A stretch of DNA of 48,097 nt from an uncultured Lachnospiraceae bacterium (GTDB lineage Bacteria > Bacillota > Clostridia > Lachnospirales > Lachnospiraceae), in contig CANQFR010000003.1 in the NCBI GenBank assembly GCA_947599905.1, forward strand, positions 1 through 48,097, written 5' to 3'. Positions 34,461 through 42,423 of the stretch are shown here, piece by piece (position 1 is the stretch's first letter; the number at the start of each line of letters is the position of its first letter). Both the position numbers and the translations under genes were made by a program. The notes beneath the pieces are model-generated. The model saw only the letters and a list, made by a program, of their open reading frames with translations, had not been told where the DNA came from and ran no database searches.

Positions 34461-34769
34461 TTACGCATTGATCTTATCGATCTTCACCTGGGTGTACAGC
34501 TGTCTGTGACCGTTCTTCTTGTGATAACCGGTCTTCCGCTTATACTTGTAGACGATCACTTTCTTCGCTTTTCCCTGCTGCTCTACAGTTGCGGAAACAC
34601 TGGCTCCCTCAACCGTCGGACATCCGACTTTGAGTTCTCCGTCGCTGACCGCAAGCACCTGGTCAAAGGTCACGGTCTCGCCTGCTTCCACGTCAAGCTT
34701 TTCAATCCTAATGACATCGCCTTCGGATACCTTATACTGCTTACCGCCGGTAGCAATAATTGCGTACAT
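34461..34769 (-). CDS. rplU: 50S ribosomal protein L21
   Basis: A 102-residue bL21. [18 protein letters not shown] at the N-terminus and [15 protein letters not shown] near the C-terminus are diagnostic. ATG 34769 is chosen with GAGGAGGTG upstream; the track start at 34802 lies in the leader. First gene of the rplU-prp-rpmA unit, with a structured leader and a strong promoter. Confidence 0.97.
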   Translation of the reverse strand: MYAIIATGGKQYKVSEGDVIRIEKLDVEAGETVTFDQVLAVSDGELKVGCPTVEGASVSATVEQQGKAKKVIVYKYKRKTGYHKKNGHRQLYTQVKIDKINA

Positions 34770-34886
34770 ATATGGCACCTCCTCTTTATCATTACTCGCC
34801 AACTACGGTGTCCCCGCGGCGCGTGACCGTCCGCCATGCGGCGGATTGCACCCGGAATCTTTCGGAACCTCATTGTGCGGCACACT
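34770..34886 (-). promoter_or_regulatory. Structured 5' leader of rplU, L21-leader type
   Basis: About 115 bases between the promoter and rplU hold several GC hairpins, including TCCGCC-GCAT-GGCGGA and a GGT...ACC-closed stem around GCGCCGCGG. The place and base composition match the Firmicutes L21 leader, thought to mediate autoregulation by the ribosomal protein. Family match is by eye, not by covariance search. Confidence 0.6.
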
Positions 34887-34891
34887 AAGAA

Positions 34892-34920
34892 ATCATAACA
34901 TTCAACCGGGAAATTGTCAA
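34892..34920 (-). promoter_or_regulatory. Strong promoter of rplU-prp-rpmA
   Basis: On the minus strand TTGACA (34920-34915), 17 bases, TATGAT (34897-34892), 11 of 12 consensus bases. Confidence 0.9.
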
Positions 34921-34989
34921 CCGGAAATTACAATCTTTCCGAAGTATTTCCGAATAATTTCTGGAGATAACGGGGCATATCCGCAAGAA

Positions 34990-35916
34990 TCAATATCCGG
35001 CGCCCCGGCAGTCAAAATGCATGTAATCCGGCGTGTAATGCCAGTCTCCTCCCCAGGTGAAGCCCGCTTCCTTAAAGAGTCTGACACAGAGATCATCCGG
35101 ACTGATCTTGTATGGATAATCCTGTGTGCGGTCCAGATAATTAACGCCTGCGACCGGGGTACATACCTTTTCCTCATCCGTATTGTATCCGGAAATAATA
35201 TAAGGATTATAAAGCGGATTGATATTAACGGCAAGTCCCCTCGCGTGATAAGAGAGACTGTCCGTGTTGGCTACGGTTCGGAAGTTAAAACACGATGTGT
35301 TATTATCCGAGCTGGATGCCTCGTCGTCTGCGTCATATTCGTCTACCAGAACCATTTTCTCAATCGGGTAGCGCGCCTCATAAAGCTGGCGGAAAATGGA
35401 AAGGAGAACGTCGGTAATACGATAGTTACTGATCATCTCGCCCACGTGAATATTACCATCCAGGTCATAATGAAGCATCTGCATATACCGCAGATCTTCC
35501 CGTGAAACCGGGCAGCCCTCCCGGTAAGACTTTCCATTGATTCTCGCAAATGTCGTATCATCCAGAGGCGTCTGCCAGAAGAGCGCATCTGCTCCAATCG
35601 AGGCGACCTGCTCTTCTGTAAGGATTTGGCCTGGAGTGATATCAATCAGTGCATTTCCCGTGTTTTGGGACCCCGACGGGTCCAGCGACGCGACCATAGT
35701 CTCTTTCTCTACCGGCAGCGGTCCTTCCTGCCCATTTGTTCCGTCAGAAGTAATAATATCAATCTTGATCATGGGCGCTGACGGATCAAACGTTTGTCTC
35801 GGGTCGATGAATCTCAGTACATCTCCATCCGAGCATCCGGTCAGGCTCAATCCCAGCAGCAAAATCGCTGCCGTTCTGATAAAACTACGATCTCTGGCTT
35901 TTTTCAGCTTGAGCAT
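34990..35916 (-). CDS. M15-type D,D-carboxypeptidase-like lipoprotein with an altered zinc ligand
   Basis: A 308-residue lipoprotein: LSLTGC at 23-28 is a lipobox. The C-terminal half (about 140-305) is an M15 peptidase-like domain with SYHARGLAVNIN and GGDWHYTPDYMHFD. In the SxHxxGxAxD motif of M15 enzymes the last residue is a zinc-binding Asp; here it is Asn231 (codon AAT). His224, the DW pair and the final His are kept. It may be a weak or non-catalytic peptidoglycan binder, or Asn may still serve. The start lies 32 bases inside the adenylation gene, so it is the last gene of the Dlt-like operon. Confidence 0.85.
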   Translation of the reverse strand: MLKLKKARDRSFIRTAAILLLGLSLTGCSDGDVLRFIDPRQTFDPSAPMIKIDIITSDGTNGQEGPLPVEKETMVASLDPSGSQNTGNALIDITPGQILTEEQVASIGADALFWQTPLDDTTFARINGKSYREGCPVSREDLRYMQMLHYDLDGNIHVGEMISNYRITDVLLSIFRQLYEARYPIEKMVLVDEYDADDEASSSDNNTSCFNFRTVANTDSLSYHARGLAVNINPLYNPYIISGYNTDEEKVCTPVAGVNYLDRTQDYPYKISPDDLCVRLFKEAGFTWGGDWHYTPDYMHFDCRGAGY

Positions 35917-37423
35917 ATATTTCTTTTAACCCCCTGCGGTCTGTTTTGCCGTTCGCATTTTTCGGCATTTGTTCAAGACGGATATACCTGTTCGGCATCA
36001 TATAACGCGGAACCCTGGCCGCGATACCGTTTGAAAGCAGTTTCGAATCGAGTTTTTCAGCGGCCGTATAAAGGAGCAGAATCATCTGCTTCTCCTCGTT
36101 ATAGACGCAGACACACTCATTGATTTCCGGAATCAGCGCGGCAGCTGCCTCGATTTCGCCCAGTTCGATTCGATAACCCATTCGCTTGACCTGAAAATCT
36201 TTTCGGCCATGATAGACGATATTTCCATCCGCATCATAGGACGCGATATCACCTGTACGGTAGAAACGCTCCGTTGCATCAGATGAAATCTTCAGGGAAA
36301 TAAAGCGTTCTTCTGTCTTTTCCTGATCCTTATAATATCCAAGCGACAAAGCCGCGCCGCCGATACAAAGCTCTCCTGCGGTATCTTCCCCGGGATGGAC
36401 AGGGCGTCCGTTGTCATCCAGAATCAAAGCTTTGACATTCCCGCAGGCATGTCCGATCGGAAGACGCTCATCATCCTCAAAGTCCCTGATCAGCTCAAAA
36501 AAGAGACTGACATGGGTTTCTGTTGAACCATACATATTCACATACCGCGCATCCGGCAGATACCGTCTCCAGTAGTTTAAGTATTTGACCGGCATGACCT
36601 CTCCGATAAAGAAAATATAACGGAGGAACCGGGGCTGCTGCGTATCAAAGCCGTTCAGCCGGGCAACAACCGTCAGTGCGGACGGAACCCAGAAAACAGA
36701 GGTTACATGGTTATCGTTCAGGCAGTTAATCAGCCGGGCCGGCGAAGAGAAATATTCCTGCGGAATGATATATGTACTGCAGCCAAAACGAAGCGGAACA
36801 AAAATATCATGAAGCGATATCACAAAATGGAACGGCACCTGGCTGCCCAGAACATCTTCCGGCACATAAGGAAATACCTTCTCAAGCCAGCAGAGGTTAT
36901 TAATGATCATACGGTGACAGCCCATTACCCCTTTTGGAACTCCTGTCGAGCCGCTGGTGAACAAAATATAAAGCGAATCAGTTTCCTTACAGCTGCTTCG
37001 GATCCGGGCCAGGAGTTTTGGATCCTCCGGCGTTTCGCTTATTTCCTCATAATCCCAGACCGGACATGTAAGCCTAATCAGTTCAGTCAGATGGCGGCTG
37101 CCCGGTTCCGTGACCACAGCAGCCGGATCGAGTACAGAAAGAATCGTCCGGATACGCTGCTCCGGCATCGAAGTATCAATCGGACAATAACAGCACCCGC
37201 CGTACAGTATGCCAAGAATGGCGACAGCCATAGACGCGCTCTTTTCCATAAAGACAGCCACCGGCCGACCAAAAGCTTGCAGGCTTCCGATCCGGCTGCC
37301 GATGGCCCTCGCTGTGCGTATGGCTTCTGAAAAAGTATACGTACGTTCTGGGTCGCTGTAAACACACCGGTCAGGATAAGAGACCGCTGTCTCTTCCAGA
37401 AATTCCAGAACACTATTTTTCAT
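35885..37423 (-). CDS. Amino-acid adenylation enzyme, DltA-like
   Basis: A 512-residue stand-alone adenylation enzyme of the ANL superfamily. Motifs are A3 FTSGSTGVPKGV (155-166), A5 NMYGSTE (296-302), A7 YRTGD, A8 GRKDFQVKRMGYRIELGE (407-424) and the A10 lysine Lys493 in NANGKTDR. There is no condensation or carrier domain, as in DltA, which activates D-alanine and loads it on DltC. A carrier and an MBOAT protein are in the same operon, so it probably charges that carrier. The amino acid used is not provable here; D-alanine is the simplest guess. It overlaps the M15 gene. Confidence 0.88.
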   Translation of the reverse strand: MKNSVLEFLEETAVSYPDRCVYSDPERTYTFSEAIRTARAIGSRIGSLQAFGRPVAVFMEKSASMAVAILGILYGGCCYCPIDTSMPEQRIRTILSVLDPAAVVTEPGSRHLTELIRLTCPVWDYEEISETPEDPKLLARIRSSCKETDSLYILFTSGSTGVPKGVMGCHRMIINNLCWLEKVFPYVPEDVLGSQVPFHFVISLHDIFVPLRFGCSTYIIPQEYFSSPARLINCLNDNHVTSVFWVPSALTVVARLNGFDTQQPRFLRYIFFIGEVMPVKYLNYWRRYLPDARYVNMYGSTETHVSLFFELIRDFEDDERLPIGHACGNVKALILDDNGRPVHPGEDTAGELCIGGAALSLGYYKDQEKTEERFISLKISSDATERFYRTGDIASYDADGNIVYHGRKDFQVKRMGYRIELGEIEAAAALIPEINECVCVYNEEKQMILLLYTAAEKLDSKLLSNGIAARVPRYMMPNRYIRLEQMPKNANGKTDRRGLKEIYAQAEKSQRS

Positions 37424-37444
37424 CCGTTAAAACCCCCGTTATTC

Positions 37445-38326
37445 CTAAGGAATTACAACATACTCGATAGCGTCGACCACGTCCTGGGTGGTATAGACTT
37501 TTAACTGCGTATTTCCTGCCGTATAGGTATATGTACCGAACTGTGCCTCATCTGTATTATATGCGTCACCGTAAACAGAAAGAACATCCGTCTTTGTGGA
37601 ACCGATCCTGATGCCTTCCGGTGTCGAGATGGATGCATCGAAGATATATACCGATTCAACGCAGTCTATGTTGTTTACAGGAGAGGTGCTGATTTCAAAT
37701 CCCGGATAGGTGTAGACCCGGGCCATACCCTGATAAGCGCAGCTTTCCTGCTCAAAAACATCCGTCGGATCCCCGAGCGCCGCGAGGATCGGCGCGACTT
37801 CCGCGCCCATGGTCACAGTTACGCCTCCGCCTACAAACTGATAATTGGACGGGGCTGCCGCAGGAACCGCCGCTGTTTCCGGGACTTCTGCAGGTACCGT
37901 ATCTGCCGCCGTCGTCTCTGTTTCCGCCGCCGTCGTCTCGGCTTCAGCCGTTGTCTCTTCAGGCGTCGTCTCTGCTTCAGTTGCAGTTGCCGCGCCTGTG
38001 GTTTCCTCAGCCGCAGTTGTTTCCTCAGCCGCAGTTGTTTCCTCCGACGAAGTCTCCGCCGCGGTTGCCTTGCTTTCCGCACTCTCCGGCTTCTTGGCGG
38101 CGGTCGTTTCCGCGGTTTTTGATGCTTTCTCTGCCGCCGTGGTTTCTTCCGCGGCAGTCGTCTCTGCTTCTGGGGCCGCCGTCGCAGCGGCAGCGGCTTC
38201 TGTAGCCGCCTTTGCGCTGTTTCCTGCTTCCGCGCCCGTATTCGACGAAGCGCAGGAAGTTGCCAGAAGTGCAGCCGTAACCATCGCACAGGTGCATGTT
38301 GCCAGATATTTTACCGATTTTTTCAT
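37445..38326 (-). CDS. Lipoprotein with Thr/Glu/Ala-rich linker and a duplicated C-terminal domain
   Basis: A 293-residue protein. The signal ends in LLATSC (lipobox), then about 110 residues of low complexity (repeats of ETTAAE) form a wall-spanning linker. The C-terminal 140 residues contain two similar halves, beginning MGAEVAPILAALGDP and IRIGSTKTDVLSVYGDA, each followed by a Tyr-rich strand. No enzyme motif is seen. Position between the SGNH-like and adenylation genes suggests a surface-exposed accessory of the polymer-modification system. ATG 38326 follows GGGGAGA. Confidence 0.82.
   Translation of the reverse strand: MKKSVKYLATCTCAMVTAALLATSCASSNTGAEAGNSAKAATEAAAAATAAPEAETTAAEETTAAEKASKTAETTAAKKPESAESKATAAETSSEETTAAEETTAAEETTGAATATEAETTPEETTAEAETTAAETETTAADTVPAEVPETAAVPAAAPSNYQFVGGGVTVTMGAEVAPILAALGDPTDVFEQESCAYQGMARVYTYPGFEISTSPVNNIDCVESVYIFDASISTPEGIRIGSTKTDVLSVYGDAYNTDEAQFGTYTYTAGNTQLKVYTTQDVVDAIEYVVIP
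38001..38045 (-). repeat. 18-bp tandem repeat inside the lipoprotein linker
   Basis: On the + strand GTTTCCTCAGCCGCAGTT occurs twice perfectly head to tail (38001-38036) and starts a third copy. It encodes the ETTAAE units and could vary in number between strains. Confidence 0.75.
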
Positions 38327-38340
38327 AATAAATCTCCCCG

Positions 38341-39405
38341 TCATTCTTCTGTTGTGAATTGTTTCAGATAGCCGAACTGCGCAAACTCCTCTTCCTGCTG
38401 TGCTTTCATGCTGTCATAAAACAATCCTTTCTCAGCCCAGACAGCGGCAAGTTCCGCGTCGTCACGATGGTCATCCGCCCCGGCCCCAAGCAGGAACGGC
38501 CCCAGATACCGGGACAGCTTCTCCGCGCCGTAGACGTTCATATGCAGTCCGCCGTCGTAAGTATCCTGCGAAAAGTCAATGCCGATTTCATCAGCTGCCT
38601 CAAGGCAGTTGATATACTGAAGATTGTGCTCCGATGCATATTCCTCGATCTGTACCTCCCACTGGTCATACCATGCTGGATAAAGGGACGGCGCTTTCAT
38701 CAGGATCAGCTGAATTCCGTTATTTTCGCAGAGAGCACGTATTCTCTCCAGATACTCCCACGAGCGGGGATCAAAGGAATAATCGGACCTGCGGCGCTCT
38801 ACCGGCAGATCTCCCGCCGGTCTTATGTCCGCCCGGAGGTAATACCCGTTATGGGCTACCTTTCCGCTCTTCATAAAATAAGTCAGATCGTCCGCTTCAA
38901 GTTCTGCAAAACGGGAATGGAACCGCAGGATCGGGAAAATGTATTCCATCATATGTTCATCTTCCATCATGGTTGCGCGGATTGCATTCCATTTGGAAGC
39001 GGACCAGCGCATGCCATCCAGCGTCATGCGGTTGTAGCTTTCATTATTCTGGTCGAACTGCTGCATAGCTGAGACATTAAAGACAACGACGCCGGGCGTC
39101 TCGTACTTCAGCGTGTCCTCCAGAATATAATAAGACTGGGCGATCAGCTGCTGCGCGTTGCCTCGGATATAACTGGTAATGCCGAATTCCCGCCAGAGCA
39201 CAATCGGCGAAATGTTTTCGTAAACTTCGCAGTTCCCGAGAAACACTACATCATGAGGCGTCGTCTCTTCATAGTATTCGGAGGTAAGATTCCCTTCAAC
39301 GACCTGGCCCATATATTTGGGCATCAGCAGTCTCTGAAGTCCGGCGATCACAGTTACGCCAACCGCCGCCAGAAGCAGAACACAGACCGGTTTTTTCCAT
39401 CTCAT
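38341..39405 (-). CDS. SGNH/DltD-like membrane-anchored protein
   Basis: A 354-residue protein with one N-terminal span (about 8-27) and an outside domain. FLGNCEVYENISP (55-67) stands where SGNH hydrolases have GDS, and Asp284...His288 in DGGLHMNVYG corresponds to the C-terminal Asp-His pair. The nucleophile position is therefore Cys59 rather than Ser, with Asn before it. Next to an MBOAT protein, a carrier and an adenylation enzyme, it takes the place of DltD in a Dlt pathway. Whether it is catalytic is open. Confidence 0.8.
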   Translation of the reverse strand: MRWKKPVCVLLLAAVGVTVIAGLQRLLMPKYMGQVVEGNLTSEYYEETTPHDVVFLGNCEVYENISPIVLWREFGITSYIRGNAQQLIAQSYYILEDTLKYETPGVVVFNVSAMQQFDQNNESYNRMTLDGMRWSASKWNAIRATMMEDEHMMEYIFPILRFHSRFAELEADDLTYFMKSGKVAHNGYYLRADIRPAGDLPVERRRSDYSFDPRSWEYLERIRALCENNGIQLILMKAPSLYPAWYDQWEVQIEEYASEHNLQYINCLEAADEIGIDFSQDTYDGGLHMNVYGAEKLSRYLGPFLLGAGADDHRDDAELAAVWAEKGLFYDSMKAQQEEEFAQFGYLKQFTTEE

Positions 39406-39417
39406 GGATTCCGCCTC

Positions 39418-40995
39418 CTAAAACTGATTGTAAATGAACTGGCTGGCATCGTACCCGTGTCCGTAGCATCCGGCCACAAGTACCATGACAAACAGCAGGA
39501 ATACCGCCGTGAAACGTACAACAAGCGGTCTGGCGGCGAGCTTCTGCCGGACGCTGCCGGTCTCCTGCAAAACACCAATCAGAAGCATAAGAACAAGTCC
39601 GATCGCTATCACAATGAAATCTGCGGCTGCAAGTCCCAGTTCCGCAAACCGTCCGTCAAACAACTGCGACAGGCGGCCCCTCGCAAGCAGATTGCCCAGC
39701 ATCGCAAATACGGTTCCGAACGGATAGTACTGAAACATCAGCAGGCCTGAAAACAGAAGGCCGGTACGTACTTTCTGTAACGCACCGTATACGCTTCCGT
39801 CCGTTTTCGGGAAACGCCTGTGAAAAGCGCGGTACAATTCCGTAAACTCCTGCGAAACCATCATGACAATGCCATTGGCGAGTCCCCAGAGGATAAAGCC
39901 CCAGGCCGCGCCGTGCCAGATACCGGTTACAAACCATACGATCAGATTGGCAATATATACCGGAAGCTTTTTCGTGACCTTATGAAGCCCCAGCTTTCCC
40001 GCAAAACGCGAGACGGTTCTGCAGAAACGGCTCGTCGATACCGGAAAGAAAATATACTCCCTGAACCATCCGGTCAGCGTCATATGCCATCTGCGCCATA
40101 ATTCCGAGAGATTCTTTGCCCCGAACGGTCTCTGGAAATTCTCCGGGAGCCGGATACCAAAACACTGCGACACACCGATCACAATATCCATGCAGCCCGA
40201 GAAATCAGTGTATAACTGAAGCGTATAGCCCAACATACCGACCAGGACATAGATTCCATCGTAGACATCCGGCGCTGCCGTGATCATCGCGACGGCCGGC
40301 GCAATACGGTCGGCAATGACCAGTTTCTTGAAAAAACCCCAAAGGATACGCCAGAGTCCGAAGGTAAACTGCGTTCCGTCAAAAGAATGTTCTTCGAAAA
40401 GCTCTTTCTTCAGCTGATCGAAGCGGCTGATCGGACCGCTGACCATCTGCGGGAAATAGGTGACGAAAAGCATAAACCGAAACAGATTCTTCTCCGGCCG
40501 GCACCGCCCGCGGAAGACATCGATCAGATAGCCCATCGTCTGAAAGGTATAGTAAGATATACCCAACGGAAGCACCCAGCTGATCTGCGGAATGGCTCCT
40601 TCTTCCAGATGAAAAAGCACATTCAGATTCCCGAGGAGAAAATCCGTGTACTTTAACACCGCCAATATTCCGAAATTCAGCAGGATTCCTGCTGTCATAA
40701 GACGTTTCTTATGTTTTTTAATCCGTGCCTGATACGCCTTTTTCTGTTCTTTGTCCGGCTTCTGTTCCTGAATATACGTTTGTGCCGCGCTGTCCGCCCT
40801 GCCGATCCGAAGTGCAAGAAACCACGTGCTTACCGCAGTGATCATCGGATACAGCAGATAAACAGCCCCGCCGGCCGCATAAAACAGAAAGCTGACAGCC
40901 AGAAGCAGGATCCACTGAACCCTTTTTGGAACCACATAATACAAGATGGCTGCGGCGGCGAAAAAGGCTAAAAACTCATAAGAGACCAGAGACAT
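39418..40995 (-). CDS. MBOAT O-acyltransferase, DltB/AlgI-like
   Basis: A 525-residue polytopic membrane protein with about ten spans. MBOAT signatures are TYFPQMVSGPI, WRRWHMTLTGWFREYIFFP (His304) and the catalytic-type His361 in VTGIWHGAAWG. In Dlt systems DltB takes the acyl or aminoacyl group from the carrier and passes it across the membrane. The start at 40995 (MSLVSYEFL) is favoured by the distance from GAGG; the track start at 41001 overlaps the carrier stop. It lies directly after the carrier gene and 12 bases before the SGNH-like gene. Confidence 0.92.
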   Translation of the reverse strand: MSLVSYEFLAFFAAAAILYYVVPKRVQWILLLAVSFLFYAAGGAVYLLYPMITAVSTWFLALRIGRADSAAQTYIQEQKPDKEQKKAYQARIKKHKKRLMTAGILLNFGILAVLKYTDFLLGNLNVLFHLEEGAIPQISWVLPLGISYYTFQTMGYLIDVFRGRCRPEKNLFRFMLFVTYFPQMVSGPISRFDQLKKELFEEHSFDGTQFTFGLWRILWGFFKKLVIADRIAPAVAMITAAPDVYDGIYVLVGMLGYTLQLYTDFSGCMDIVIGVSQCFGIRLPENFQRPFGAKNLSELWRRWHMTLTGWFREYIFFPVSTSRFCRTVSRFAGKLGLHKVTKKLPVYIANLIVWFVTGIWHGAAWGFILWGLANGIVMMVSQEFTELYRAFHRRFPKTDGSVYGALQKVRTGLLFSGLLMFQYYPFGTVFAMLGNLLARGRLSQLFDGRFAELGLAAADFIVIAIGLVLMLLIGVLQETGSVRQKLAARPLVVRFTAVFLLFVMVLVAGCYGHGYDASQFIYNQF

Positions 40996-40997
40996 GA

Positions 40998-41228
40998 TCA
41001 TTCATCCTCTTTCAGCCGGCCGATCAGACTCATCATCGCTTCCACGGAATTAAAATTCTCGGGAATGATGTCCTCAGACGGGATGGATACATCAAATACA
41101 TCGCGGATCTGCGTGACAAGCATCACCAACTCAAAGGAAGTCAGGATCTCGTCATCAACCAGATGATCATTCGTTTCATAGTCTGCATCCGGATTGATAT
41201 CGTTCAGAATCTCAAGCAGTTCATCCAT
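40998..41228 (-). CDS. Acyl/aminoacyl carrier protein, DltC-like
   Basis: A 76-residue acidic four-helix carrier. The phosphopantetheine serine is probably Ser31 in ILTSFELVML, where most carriers have DSL; the Asp is replaced by Thr. The acidic helix 2 and the C-terminal EDIIPENFNSVEAMMSLI match carrier proteins. It overlaps or abuts the MBOAT gene, as dltC and dltB are often coupled. No phosphopantetheinyl transferase gene is in the window. Confidence 0.9.
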   Translation of the reverse strand: MDELLEILNDINPDADYETNDHLVDDEILTSFELVMLVTQIRDVFDVSIPSEDIIPENFNSVEAMMSLIGRLKEDE

Positions 41229-41246
41229 GTCATCAAACTCCTTTCA

Positions 41247-42326
41247 TCAGGGTGTGCGCGGATAGAGGGAGCGGTCAAACGCAAAACAATTCCCGTGTTT
41301 TGCTGAATAGTCCTGCATCTGTGCATCCGTCCACAGGCAGAAATACCCGCCCGCCCGTCTCGGCGTCGCGTCGAAATGATACCAGTTGCCGTCGCTTAGC
41401 TGGACAAGATTCCAATAATGGCCGTTATCCGTATAACGGAGCATCTCGATGCACGGAATACCGCACCGCATCAGAAGCGCAGCCGATACGGAATAATAGA
41501 TGAAGCAGTCCCCATGACGTCTGCGGAATCCGTTATAGGCTTCCTGAACCCAGTCCCTTGTCGCCGCATGTCCGCTGTATGTAAAGTTCCCGCGGACCCA
41601 TGCATATATCGCCTCTGCTTTCTGCCGGTCCGTCATCGAGTCATTCACGATTCCAGCCAGAATGGTATCCGCCATTGCGGAAACGGTCTGCCACATCTCC
41701 TCTTGTTCCGGCGCTACCTGCGTAATCGGCTTATAGGGCCAGGCGGCCGCACCGGAACTGTCAAACGTGTAAGTGACGCCGCCGACCGTACGCTGCACAT
41801 CATGCGCCATCGCTCCGCTGACCTCATCCAGATAATAGACTTTTCCGTCAACCTCAAGCAGACCGGTCTTCATATATCCGGTCTCATCAAAATAATATGT
41901 CTCTCCGTTAATCTGTTTCCAGCCGTTCGTTACATAGCTGCCGTCGGCAAGACGGTAATACCAGCCCACACGATCCAGCAGCCAGCCGGTATAACTGTCC
42001 GAAAGCCTGTGCGCGGCGCCCGTTGAATCAAACTGCCAGACTCCACCGGCGATGGATGTGGTGCAGGCTGCGACCATGGTTCCGTCTTCCGGACGAAGAT
42101 AATAAATCGAGCCGTTATCCACCAGCCACTCGCGGTGCGCGTATCCGTCCGCATCAAAATAAAACCAGGGGCCGTTCGCCTCGTCCCAGTACCATCCGAT
42201 TACATCGTTTCCATTATCATCACGGCATCTGAGGCCGTTCTCATCGCTGTACAGGGTGTCCGCAAAAGATGAAATTCCAAATAAACATGAAAAAACAAAT
42301 AAAAGAAATGATAACCGTATTTTCAT
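41247..42326 (-). CDS. Secreted transglutaminase-like protein with cell-wall-binding repeats
   Basis: A 359-residue exported protein. A signal peptide (about 1-22, ending SSFA) is followed by glucan/choline-binding-type repeats at about 40-195 (GWYWDEANGPWFYFDADG, GWKQINGETYYFDETGYMKTG). The C-terminal transglutaminase-like domain has the triad Cys274 (HGDCF), His303 (GHYWNLV) and Asp319 (HFDATP). It may remodel or crosslink the wall, or act as a peptidase. It is the first gene of the seven-gene operon, 66 bases after the promoter minus-10. Confidence 0.88.
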   Translation of the reverse strand: MKIRLSFLLFVFSCLFGISSFADTLYSDENGLRCRDDNGNDVIGWYWDEANGPWFYFDADGYAHREWLVDNGSIYYLRPEDGTMVAACTTSIAGGVWQFDSTGAAHRLSDSYTGWLLDRVGWYYRLADGSYVTNGWKQINGETYYFDETGYMKTGLLEVDGKVYYLDEVSGAMAHDVQRTVGGVTYTFDSSGAAAWPYKPITQVAPEQEEMWQTVSAMADTILAGIVNDSMTDRQKAEAIYAWVRGNFTYSGHAATRDWVQEAYNGFRRRHGDCFIYYSVSAALLMRCGIPCIEMLRYTDNGHYWNLVQLSDGNWYHFDATPRRAGGYFCLWTDAQMQDYSAKHGNCFAFDRSLYPRTP

Positions 42327-42391
42327 AAACTCTTATCCGTCCTGTTCGTATTGGCCTTCGTAACAGCCTGATTAAATTGTACACAAGCATA

Positions 42392-42420
42392 AATATAGCA
42401 TTATTAAGAATAGATGTCAA
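42392..42420 (-). promoter_or_regulatory. Near-consensus promoter of the seven-gene surface-modification operon
   Basis: On the minus strand TTGACA (42420-42415), 17 bases, TATATT (42397-42392), 11 of 12 consensus bases. It begins 4 bases after the rng stop codon; no terminator for rng is visible, so read-through from rng is also possible. Confidence 0.9.
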
Positions 42421-42423
42421 TAT

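Noticed and set aside
34922-34941. CGGAAA-N8-TTTCCG as terminator of the M15-like gene
   Set aside because: Only a 6-bp stem, no U-tract, and it abuts the minus-35 of the rplU promoter.
37845-38357. 170-residue plus-strand ORF rich in Ala, Val and Ser opposite the lipoprotein gene
   Set aside because: Its low complexity mirrors the ETTAAE repeat on the other strand; the minus-strand frame has a signal peptide, lipobox and ribosome site.
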